Assembly: GCA_013138865.1 (NCBI GenBank)
Contig: WTBY01000040.1
Location: 1 to 39,650, forward strand
From: Helicobacteraceae bacterium
Lineage (GTDB): Bacteria > Campylobacterota > Campylobacteria > Campylobacterales > Sulfurimonadaceae
DNA: 39,650 bases
Reading direction: 5' to 3'
The position numbers were made by a program, and so were the translations under genes. The notes under the pieces are model-generated. The model was not told the origin of the DNA. It was given only the letters and a program-made list of their open reading frames with translations, and searched no databases. How positions within the stretch are numbered: the first letter of the stretch is position 1; each line of letters opens with the position of its first letter. Positions 17,545 through 25,076 of this stretch are shown piece after piece.

Positions 17545-18093
17545 ATGGGTGCTGCAAGATTAGAAGACTTACCTCATTATACTTATGAAGATTACAAACT
17601 TTGGGATGGTGAATGGGAGCTAATAAATGGTGTTGCTTACGCTATGGCACCTGCACCTGTAAATAAACACCAAATTCTAAATACAAAAATAGCAAGAGAA
17701 CTCGATGAGAAATTAGATGAGTGTCCAAAATGCTTAGCAATAATAGAGGCTGATTGGAAAATTGCTGATGATCTTGTTTTGCGACCTGATGCTTCATTAA
17801 TTTGTTATGAACCAGACGACTACTTAACAAAAGCGCCTGAAATTATTTTTGAGATCATCTCACCATCTACTGCAAAAAATGATGAAACATTAAAGTTTGA
17901 TATATATGAGCAAGAAGGGGTTAAATATTACATTTTAGTTTACCCTGACACACTTTTTGCGAAGCTTTATAAGCTTACTGATGGTAAATATATAAAAGTT
18001 GGTGATTTTGACGATGAGTCATATACATTTGACACAAAGTTTTGTAAAATAGAGTTTAACTTTAACAATATTTTTAAGCGTTTTAGAAAATAG
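17545..18093 (+). CDS. Uma2-family (DUF820) putative PD-(D/E)XK nuclease, copy 2
   Basis: 182 residues, clearly paralogous to the gene at 15978 (same MGA start, WELINGVAYAMAPAP, RPDASLICYEP, PEIIFEIISPSTAKND, EQEGVKYYILVYPD) but substantially diverged. Presumed catalytic Asp, Glu and Lys positions are conserved. Downstream to 18148 is a 55-bp gap without a strong terminator. The pair of paralogues brackets pseI exactly. Confidence 0.85.
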   Translation: MGAARLEDLPHYTYEDYKLWDGEWELINGVAYAMAPAPVNKHQILNTKIARELDEKLDECPKCLAIIEADWKIADDLVLRPDASLICYEPDDYLTKAPEIIFEIISPSTAKNDETLKFDIYEQEGVKYYILVYPDTLFAKLYKLTDGKYIKVGDFDDESYTFDTKFCKIEFNFNNIFKRFRK

Positions 18094-18148
18094 GTTCACA
18101 ACATATCTCTTAAATGTGTACTAAATGTCAATTTAAAGAAGGTTAATA

Positions 18149-19297
18149 ATGTATGATGTAGTAATAGTTGGAGCTGGTTTTGCAGGTAGTATTTTAGCTG
18201 AGCGACTAGCTTCACAGCAAAATAAAAAAGTACTAATTATCGACAAAAGATTTCATATAGGTGGAAACTGTTTTGATAGTTTTGATGAGCATGGTATTTT
18301 AATTCATAATTATGGACCTCACCTATTCCATACCAGCAATAAACAAATTTGGGACTATTTAAGTAAGTTTACTACTTGGTATAACTATCATCATAAAGTT
18401 GAAGGCTTTATTGATGGTCAATACGTGCCTATTCCTTTTAATCTAAATACACTATATAAACTTTTTCCTGATAAAATGGCCTCTTCGATCGAGAATAAAC
18501 TTATAGAGAAATATGGCTTTGGTAATAGAGTTACAATATTAGATCTTCAAAAAGAAGATGATAAAGAGCTAAAGTTTATAGCAAACTTTATTTATGAAAA
18601 AATATTTCTTAACTACTCTGCAAAACAGTGGAATAAAAAAGTTGAAGAGCTTGACTCTGCTGTTAGCGCAAGAGTTCCTATCGTCATTTCAAAAGATGAT
18701 AGATATTTTAATGATAACTATCAAGCCCTTCCCGAACAAGGCTATACTAAAATATTTGAAAAAATGCTAACAGATAAAAATATACATGTTATGTTAAACA
18801 GTAACTTTAAAGATATTTTGACACTTGAGGAAAAAACCTTTTCACTATTTGGATCAGAATTTAATGGTGAAGTTATTTTTACAGGTATGGTTGATGAGCT
18901 ATTTGATTATAAATTTGGGGAGTTACCTTATCGATCAATTGATCTAAAGTTTGAAAATAAAAAGCTAGAAAGTTATCAGAATGCAACAACAACGAACTAT
19001 CCAAATGACTATGATTATACTCGTATAACAGAATTTAAAAAAATGTATAATTCTAAAAATGATAGTACTACAATTGCAAAAGAGTATCCACAAGAGTTTA
19101 TAAATGGTGTCAATACTCCTTACTACCCTCTATTTACAGATGAAAACAACACAAAGTATAAACAATACGAAGAGTATTCAAAAAAGTTTAAAAATCTAAC
19201 ATTAATAGGTCGCTTAGCAGAGTATAAGTATTATGATATGGATGATATAGTGGCTCGTGCATTAGAAGTTTATGAGGATAAGTTTAATGCTAACTAA
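18149..19297 (+). CDS. glf: UDP-galactopyranose mutase
   Basis: 382 residues, full length. The flavoenzyme interconverts UDP-galactopyranose and UDP-galactofuranose. FAD-binding GAGFAGSILAERL at residues 8-20, HIGGNCFD and NYGPHLFHTSN are diagnostic; the substrate Arg/Tyr region RITEFKKMY follows near residue 290. The ATG has GAAGG upstream. Downstream are an MNT/HEPN pair and two GT2 enzymes likely to use UDP-Galf, so the glycan here probably contains galactofuranose. Confidence 0.96.
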   Translation: MYDVVIVGAGFAGSILAERLASQQNKKVLIIDKRFHIGGNCFDSFDEHGILIHNYGPHLFHTSNKQIWDYLSKFTTWYNYHHKVEGFIDGQYVPIPFNLNTLYKLFPDKMASSIENKLIEKYGFGNRVTILDLQKEDDKELKFIANFIYEKIFLNYSAKQWNKKVEELDSAVSARVPIVISKDDRYFNDNYQALPEQGYTKIFEKMLTDKNIHVMLNSNFKDILTLEEKTFSLFGSEFNGEVIFTGMVDELFDYKFGELPYRSIDLKFENKKLESYQNATTTNYPNDYDYTRITEFKKMYNSKNDSTTIAKEYPQEFINGVNTPYYPLFTDENNTKYKQYEEYSKKFKNLTLIGRLAEYKYYDMDDIVARALEVYEDKFNAN

Positions 19298-19577
19298 ACA
19301 TATAATATTAAAATATTTAACAGATCATAAAGAAGAATTTTATAAAAAATACAGCGTCAAGAAAATAGGATTGTTTGGCAGCTATGCAAGAGATGAAGCA
19401 GATGAGAATAGTGATATAGATTTGCTTGTAGATATGCCCTCTTCATTTAAAAACTATTTTGAATTAAAATATCTTCTTGAACAAGAATTTGGAAAGAGTG
19501 TAGACTTAGGGGAACAAGATAGTCTCCGATTATTTATAAAAAAAAGAGTTGAAAAAGAGTTAATTTATGCCGAATAG
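19287..19577 (+). CDS. mntA: MntA-like minimal nucleotidyltransferase (antitoxin)
   Basis: 96 residues from the ATG at 19287, which has AGGA upstream; an ATG 15 bp earlier (19272) is poorly supported. The nucleotidyltransferase signature GSYARDEADENSDIDLLVD gives Gly31-Ser32 and Asp43/Asp45 in the GSx10DxD pattern. In studied MNT/HEPN pairs the MNT protein AMPylates a Tyr of the HEPN toxin. Overlaps glf by 11 bp and the HEPN gene by 11 bp. Confidence 0.88.
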   Translation: MLTKHIILKYLTDHKEEFYKKYSVKKIGLFGSYARDEADENSDIDLLVDMPSSFKNYFELKYLLEQEFGKSVDLGEQDSLRLFIKKRVEKELIYAE

Positions 19578-20004
19578 AGATATAGAATTTTATATAGTTA
19601 ATATTTTTATTGCTATTGAAAAAATTCGAAACTATACTTTAAAATTTAATACTGCAGATGAGCTACTACATAGTATGTTAGAATGGGATGCTACTATAAG
19701 AGAGCTAGAGATAATTGGAGAAGCCACTAATAACCTTTTAAAATCACACTTTATAGATGAAAAATACAGAATTATAGTTGATTTTAGAAATCAAATAAAC
19801 CATGGATATTTTGGAATAAACCATAAAGTAGTTTGGGAAGTTGTTAATAGTGAAATTGACACCTTTGCAGAAGAGTTGCTTAAAACTACCCTCTTACATA
19901 AAAAAGATTTGAGTGACGCTATAACATGTGCAAAAGAAGAAAATAATTACAGTATTATAATAATCAAGTTTTTAAACCATCTTGAAAATAAATTAGACAA
20001 CTAA
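19567..20004 (+). CDS. hepT: HepT-like HEPN ribonuclease toxin (DUF86)
   Basis: 145 residues. The HEPN catalytic motif Rx4HxY is intact: Arg74, His79 and Tyr81 in FRNQINHGYF. The helical DUF86 body (EWDATIRELEIIGEA) is typical. It carries about 30 extra residues at the C-terminus. Coupled with MntA by an 11-bp overlap, the usual order. Its stop codon shares a base with the following glycosyltransferase start at 20004, so the toxin-antitoxin pair is threaded into the galactofuranose operon. Confidence 0.88.
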   Translation: MPNRDIEFYIVNIFIAIEKIRNYTLKFNTADELLHSMLEWDATIRELEIIGEATNNLLKSHFIDEKYRIIVDFRNQINHGYFGINHKVVWEVVNSEIDTFAEELLKTTLLHKKDLSDAITCAKEENNYSIIIIKFLNHLENKLDN

Positions 20005-20966
20005 TGTTTAATATTTGCGCTATTGTTGTAACCTTTAATAGAAAAGAGTTGCTTCTAGAGTGTTTAAAAGCATTGCTACAACAGACATATAAACTAAATA
20101 AAATATACCTAATTAATAACAATAGTTCAGATGGAACTTATGAACTTTTAGAAGAGATAAATTTTTTAAATAATAAACAAATAGAGTACATAAACTTAGA
20201 AGAGAACATTGGTGGTGCTGGTGGTTTTGCACATGGTCTTAAAACTGCTTATAAAAATAGTCATGAGTTTTATTACCTACTTGATGATGATGCAGAACCT
20301 GCACTTAATGCGATCGAGACGTTAGTACCATACTTAAATCAAAGCTATAGCGCATTTGCGTCTACTGTTTATAATAACTTTGAATTGAGTGAAACTTCGC
20401 ATAGGGGGAATTTTGACTATTGCAATATTTATCCAACTCCACAAAAAGAATTACCATTAAAAGAGTATGAAAACAAGAGTGTTGAAATAGAGATGGCATC
20501 ATTTGTTGGTATTTTAGTTACTAAAAACTCAATAGACACGATAGGCTTTCCAAGAGAAGAATTTTTCATACATTTTGACGATACAGAGTACTGCATGAGA
20601 CTCTCAAAATTAGCCAAAATTTTAATGATAACAGATAGTGTAATCTACCATAAAGAAAAGCGCCAAGAAGAGAAAATAGTAAAAAATTTCTTATGGTTTA
20701 AAAAAAATAGAATTAGATATGACAAACTTTGGATAAAATACTTTGGTAAAAGAAATAGTATCTACTTAGCAAAGGAATATACTACTTGTAAAATAAAGTT
20801 TTATTCTAAATTACTTTTAGAATATGTAATTTTAATAAAAGATATTATTCTTTATGACGATAATAAAATAAATAGAATAAAGTTTTCTACTTCATCATAC
20901 ATAGATGGATTAACAGACATATTTGACAATAAAAAACCAACAAATATCTTAAAAGGAAATTTATGA
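20004..20966 (+). CDS. GT2 glycosyltransferase, probably galactofuranosyl- or rhamnosyl-transferase type
   Basis: 320 residues. GT-A fold: N-terminal CAIVVTFNRKELL, NNNSSDGT, NIGGAGGFAHG (characteristic of the galactofuranosyl/rhamnosyl group) and YLLDDDAEP with the metal-binding acidic triad, then FFIHFDDTEYCMRL as catalytic-base region. Downstream of glf it most plausibly uses UDP-Galf. Soluble or peripheral on the cytoplasmic membrane face. Overlaps the next GT2 gene by 4 bp. Confidence 0.88.
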   Translation: MFNICAIVVTFNRKELLLECLKALLQQTYKLNKIYLINNNSSDGTYELLEEINFLNNKQIEYINLEENIGGAGGFAHGLKTAYKNSHEFYYLLDDDAEPALNAIETLVPYLNQSYSAFASTVYNNFELSETSHRGNFDYCNIYPTPQKELPLKEYENKSVEIEMASFVGILVTKNSIDTIGFPREEFFIHFDDTEYCMRLSKLAKILMITDSVIYHKEKRQEEKIVKNFLWFKKNRIRYDKLWIKYFGKRNSIYLAKEYTTCKIKFYSKLLLEYVILIKDIILYDDNKINRIKFSTSSYIDGLTDIFDNKKPTNILKGNL

Positions 20967-22318
20967 AAAGCATAGGCATAGTAATATGTAATTATAATAA
21001 AAAAGAGTACTTAAAAGATTGTTTAAACTCACTTCTCATGGGCGATCTACCTAGAGAAAGTTATGACATAATAGTTGTTGACAATGCTTCTGAAGATGGT
21101 GCAGTAGAGATGATTCAAAATGAATTTTCTAATGAAGTTATACTACTGCAAAATGAAATAAATAGTGGTGGATCAGGTGGTTTTGCTAAAGGAATAGCTT
21201 ATGTTCAAGAGAAAAAGTATGACTATACTGTTTTGCTAGATAATGATATTAAACTTGAGAAAGATACTATAGTAGAATTAAAAAAGCATATAGATAATAA
21301 TCCTGAAGTAGGAATAGTAGGTTCTAAAATATGCACTATGGATAATCCAGATATTTTACAAGAACTAGGCTCTTTTATAGACTTTGAGAAGTTCAATGCT
21401 ACCACACCATTAAAAGGTCATAAAGATTCCAATGAACTACCTGCTATGGTTGAATGCGATTATGTTCCTGCATGTTGCTTAATAACTACAAAAGATGTCA
21501 TTAAAAAAGCTGGAAATTTTGATGTAGATCATTTTATATATTGGGATGACATGGATTGGTGTACTCGCATTAAAAAGTGTGGTTATAGAATTCATGCAAT
21601 AAATAGCTCTCGTGTATTTCACAAAATGGGTGCAGTTAATACAATAAATACATTTTCACTTTATTATTTTGAAAGAAATAGAATTTTATACTTTTTAAAA
21701 AATTTACAAGAAGAACAACTTCCAGCATTTATAAATAAAATTTCTGAAGAGCTTATCAACTTAACATTTTTCTCAAATGAAAAAAGAAAGTATAATAGTG
21801 CAATTTCTACACTTCTTGGTATTGACGATTTAGACAGAGGAACTATTGGTAGACAAGACAAGCACATTTTGAATAAAGAACAAATAGATCCATTTACTTT
21901 ATTCAATGATCAAAAAAATTATCAAATTATTTTAGTTAGCATCGACAATATGAGTTTGCTAAGAAGAATATATTTGGCATTAGATAAGTACTTTGATTGT
22001 AGTATTACTATTGCTTCAGAGTTAAAAAACTTTGAGTCCCTATCCTATGAGTTTAATGATACTAAAATTATAGATAAAAAAATTATTAAACAAAATAGCT
22101 CTGAACTCGTATTTTATGCAATTGAACACATTATGCAGAGTGATATTGAGAATAACTTATCATCAAATAGTTTATATATTGATGTTTATTTGAATATTAA
22201 ATATGCTTCTCAAGTTAAAGAATACATCGCAAGTTATAAAAACTATGAACAAATATTTTTAAATATTTTTACTCCTATTTTAGAAGAAAAATTTAACTCT
22301 ATAAGATTAAATCTTTAA
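20963..22318 (+). CDS. GT2 glycosyltransferase with C-terminal extension
   Basis: 451 residues. The first ~270 are a GT-A domain: GIVICNYNKKEYLKDCL, VVDNASEDGAVEM, NSGGSGGFAKGI, TVLLDNDIKLE (DxD) and FIYWDDMDWCTRI (acidic base). This is a paralogue of the preceding gene. The last ~180 residues, rich in Ile/Asn/Ser (QIILVSIDNMSLLRRIYLAL), match nothing I know and could be an acceptor-binding or partner domain. Ends in a convergent arrangement with the LapD-like gene. Confidence 0.86.
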   Translation: MKSIGIVICNYNKKEYLKDCLNSLLMGDLPRESYDIIVVDNASEDGAVEMIQNEFSNEVILLQNEINSGGSGGFAKGIAYVQEKKYDYTVLLDNDIKLEKDTIVELKKHIDNNPEVGIVGSKICTMDNPDILQELGSFIDFEKFNATTPLKGHKDSNELPAMVECDYVPACCLITTKDVIKKAGNFDVDHFIYWDDMDWCTRIKKCGYRIHAINSSRVFHKMGAVNTINTFSLYYFERNRILYFLKNLQEEQLPAFINKISEELINLTFFSNEKRKYNSAISTLLGIDDLDRGTIGRQDKHILNKEQIDPFTLFNDQKNYQIILVSIDNMSLLRRIYLALDKYFDCSITIASELKNFESLSYEFNDTKIIDKKIIKQNSSELVFYAIEHIMQSDIENNLSSNSLYIDVYLNIKYASQVKEYIASYKNYEQIFLNIFTPILEEKFNSIRLNL

Positions 22319-22331
22319 ATATATATTCATG

Positions 22332-22359
22332 GTGCATAACTTTTAAATATTTAATGCAC
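22332..22359. terminator. Possible bidirectional hairpin between convergent genes
   Basis: GTGCAT (22332-22337) and ATGCAC (22354-22359) form a 6-bp stem around an AT-rich loop in the 50-bp gap between the GT2 gene and lapD. No clear U-tract on either side. Weak evidence apart from location. Confidence 0.3.
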
Positions 22360-22368
22360 AAGCATAAA

Positions 22369-24282
22369 TTAAAGTGTATCTACCATTGCTCCTTGAATAA
22401 TTTTTATATCTAACTTTTTAAGTTGTTCTAGCTCATCTTTAGTATTAACACCTGTAGCAATTAATTTAATTGAGAGTGATGCCAAGAACATATTTAACGT
22501 AGATAATGATGTAGCACTACTTTTTAATAAAAAATCTTTATTAGATTTTAAAAAGAGTGGTTGAAGATCTTTTAAATAAGCGAAGTCCTTACTTTCAGCT
22601 ATAAAATTACTGATACCAAAATCAAAATTATGAGATCTTATTAGTTCAATTATTGAACTTGAATGCTCAAGGTTATTACAGACAGTGCTTTCTGGGATCT
22701 CAAAGATTGCCTTAGTACTTATATTTTTAGGTATCTGTTGAAGTATCTCTTTTAGTTTGTATACACTATCTCTACCCTCTAAGAAACTGGCATTTAACTG
22801 AATAGAATATACTCTTTGCTCTTTCAACTTTTGAGCATCAAGTAAAATATTTTTTAGTAAATAGATATTTAACTCATCCAACATATCTAGCTTCATTGCA
22901 AGTGCAATAAATTCACCATACTTGTAAGTTCTATTTTCACTTACCAATGATAGAGATGTAGTAAAATGTATATTTTTATTAGTTTCAAGTTCTACAACAG
23001 CATGGTTTAATATCTTTATTTGACTATTTTGTATAGCATTTTTTAAAATTTCTCGCCACTGCTCTTTTCCCTTTATTTCAGTGCTATCCTCCATTTGTAA
23101 GTAGTACTGTCCAAAGTCTAAAAGTTCTGCTTGTGCTAGTGCATAATCAACTGAAGCAAACACTTCTGCTATTTGTTGCTCTAGAGAATAAGCTGTTGCA
23201 CCTATATGCACACCTATATTTTTTTCATTTAGAGTAAAATATTCAAAAAGATCTAAAATCTCTTTTGATATTTCTTTTAGCAATAATTCACAATTCACTA
23301 GAGCAATTTGAGGTATTAAAATATTAAATTCACTTCCATTAAGGCGTGAGACCACAGCATCGTTAAAATGGGCAGTAGACTCAATTATTTGTTTAGCCAT
23401 AACTCTGAAAAGATCATCAGTTTTTTGGTGTCCAAAAAGTTTATTAATTTTTGCAGTATCGCTTATTGACAACATTATAATAACACCTCCATTGTTGACG
23501 TTATCTGGACTTAAATACTCATTTAGCTTTAGTATTAAATATTCCCTATTGTAAAGGTTTGTTAAATGGTCTTTATATAGTAAGTCTTTATTGAATGATA
23601 ATGCTTTATTGCCTTCTTTAAATATATTCTCTACTCTTTCAACCATAGAGTTCATACTCTTAACGATATCTTGAAAATCAAGTGTAAATACCTCTTTCTT
23701 TTGAATTATAAACTCATTATTTAATATAGACTCTGCTTGTTTTCTAATTCCTACTAGTGGCTTTAAAATAAAGTGTAGAAGTAAGTTTAGAGCAACTAAA
23801 GCAACAAAGCTAACAACAAGAAATGTACTTACTAAGTATTTAAATGTTTTATACAACTCTAAATAAACTACATTTACATCGCTCTTAATACTCAAAATAC
23901 CTATTAGTTTCCAGCCACTTGAGACTTGCGCAACCGCTTCTGGTGCTTCAAAGCTAATTAAGTTAAGAAATAACACTGGAATATTTAATTTATTTTTCTG
24001 TCTTAAACGCTCGTATATCAGTTCACCCTGCATATTAGTCAGTACTATTTTTTCCATATTTGAATTATCAAAATTAGCATTAATTATAGTAGACATCATA
24101 GCTTTATCCCCTCCACTTGATGCTAAAGAGAGACTTAATGACGTAGCACTATTTTGTGCATTTTTATATAAACTATCTTGAGATGAGTTTATAATAGTAT
24201 TAAAAATAATCATCAAGATACTTATAAGAATAGTAACTAATAAAAAAGATACTAAAATTGCTATTTGTCTATATAGTGTCAT
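22369..24282 (-). CDS. lapD: LapD-like inner-membrane c-di-GMP receptor (degenerate GGDEF and EAL)
   Basis: 637 residues. Order: N-terminal membrane helix (~6-28), LapD/MoxY-type periplasmic domain, second helix (~150-170), HAMP, GGDEF-like and EAL-like domains. Both enzyme motifs are degraded: RLNGSEF replaces GGDEF, EAL reads TSL, DDFG reads FDFG and AEGVET reads ATGVNT. It should therefore bind rather than make or cut c-di-GMP. In Pseudomonas, LapD sequesters the protease LapG when c-di-GMP is high; here the LapG-like gene is directly upstream, overlapping by 4 bp. No LapA-type adhesin gene is in this window. Confidence 0.88.
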   Translation of the reverse strand: MTLYRQIAILVSFLLVTILISILMIIFNTIINSSQDSLYKNAQNSATSLSLSLASSGGDKAMMSTIINANFDNSNMEKIVLTNMQGELIYERLRQKNKLNIPVLFLNLISFEAPEAVAQVSSGWKLIGILSIKSDVNVVYLELYKTFKYLVSTFLVVSFVALVALNLLLHFILKPLVGIRKQAESILNNEFIIQKKEVFTLDFQDIVKSMNSMVERVENIFKEGNKALSFNKDLLYKDHLTNLYNREYLILKLNEYLSPDNVNNGGVIIMLSISDTAKINKLFGHQKTDDLFRVMAKQIIESTAHFNDAVVSRLNGSEFNILIPQIALVNCELLLKEISKEILDLFEYFTLNEKNIGVHIGATAYSLEQQIAEVFASVDYALAQAELLDFGQYYLQMEDSTEIKGKEQWREILKNAIQNSQIKILNHAVVELETNKNIHFTTSLSLVSENRTYKYGEFIALAMKLDMLDELNIYLLKNILLDAQKLKEQRVYSIQLNASFLEGRDSVYKLKEILQQIPKNISTKAIFEIPESTVCNNLEHSSSIIELIRSHNFDFGISNFIAESKDFAYLKDLQPLFLKSNKDFLLKSSATSLSTLNMFLASLSIKLIATGVNTKDELEQLKKLDIKIIQGAMVDTL

Positions 24283-24869
24283 ATTTTATCCCTTTTTATA
24301 TTTTCTAAAAGTTGATCCCATTTTTTATGCTTTTTCTTTTTCATCAGTTCACCGTTGAAATAGTAGATCGGTTTTAAATCTTCTCTTTTTGTTGCTGGTA
24401 AAATTTCAAATTTATTATTATCTAAAACAAGTGGTATAGAATCAGGAGTTTCAAAATAGGTTAAAACCATATGTGGAGTGTTAAACTTAGTTGATCTTAC
24501 ATAAGTAAAGTAGAGCTTAGACGTGTTTAAACCTAGATAGCGTAGAGCAAAATATTTTGCTATCACATAATCTTCACAATCACCAAGATTTTTTGCTAAA
24601 AATTCATTTGGCGTTGCCCAATAATCTTTTTGGTTATATAGCGATATGTCAGTACTGTAACCTACTTTATTGAAATAGTCGTTAACTTTTTTGATCTTTA
24701 TTAGTTCATCTTTAGGTAATTCATCACGAAGGTTATTATTTAGCGTAATAAATCTTTTTTTAGCTTTGCTGTTATACTTATGTTCTACTTTATCTATTGT
24801 AGACTTTGAAATATAATCATTTGCATTTATCATAGTAGAGATAGTAAGTAATATTAAAATAAACTTCAT
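24279..24869 (-). CDS. lapG: LapG-like periplasmic cysteine protease (BTLCP family)
   Basis: 196 residues from the ATG at 24869. Signal peptide MKFILILLTISTMINA. Catalytic residues of the bacterial transglutaminase-like cysteine proteases are visible: Cys98 in NLGDCEDYVIAKY, His133 in NTPHMVLTYF and Asp150 in LVLDNN. LapG-type enzymes clip large adhesins near the N-terminus to release biofilm. An ATG at 24887 adds six residues, but a TAAAAT box (24883-24878) lies between the two ATGs, favouring the shorter protein. Coupled to lapD by a 4-bp overlap. Confidence 0.88.
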   Translation of the reverse strand: MKFILILLTISTMINANDYISKSTIDKVEHKYNSKAKKRFITLNNNLRDELPKDELIKIKKVNDYFNKVGYSTDISLYNQKDYWATPNEFLAKNLGDCEDYVIAKYFALRYLGLNTSKLYFTYVRSTKFNTPHMVLTYFETPDSIPLVLDNNKFEILPATKREDLKPIYYFNGELMKKKKHKKWDQLLENIKRDKI

Positions 24870-24877
24870 GGAATAAT

Positions 24878-24883
24878 ATTTTA
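24878..24883 (-). promoter_or_regulatory. -10 box of lapG-lapD
   Basis: GCTAAAAT on the minus strand, the usual Campylobacterota -10 form, ends eight bases before the favoured lapG ATG (24869). There is no Shine-Dalgarno, so the mRNA may be leaderless. The divergent riboswitch-subtilase unit starts ~60 bp away. Confidence 0.4.
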
Positions 24884-24936
24884 GCATAAAAAAGGTTTAA
24901 TTAAAAAATTTAAGACTTTTATTATTTATATAATGG

Positions 24937-25026
24937 TATATTTAGGCAATTGCCAAACTAGTTGTGAAGCTAGGACGGAAAGCCAAACAGGTCTTTGTTT
25001 TCAAAGATGGCTGGGTTACAAATATC
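24937..25026 (+). promoter_or_regulatory. c-di-GMP-I (GEMM-I) riboswitch
   Basis: Conserved blocks in order: GCCAAAC; stem CTAGTT / AGCTAG closed by the GNRA tetraloop GTGA; the core GGACGGAAAGCC; a second hairpin TCTTTG-TTTT-CAAAGA; and GGCTGGGTTAC. This matches the GEMM-I layout (CAAACC..GNRA..GGGACGCAAAGCC..CCGGGUU), including the tetraloop that docks into the second arm. An outer stem can form between ATATTT (24938-24943) and AAATAT (25020-25025). The same AAATAT can instead pair with ATATTT at 25032-25037, suggesting a switch in the linker to the subtilase gene. A TATAAT at 24929-24934 is the likely promoter, which may cut into the outer stem. Confidence 0.88.
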
Positions 25027-25076
25027 TTCAAATATTTATTTTGTAGCTCTATTTTATCATAGAAATGGAGAACATC

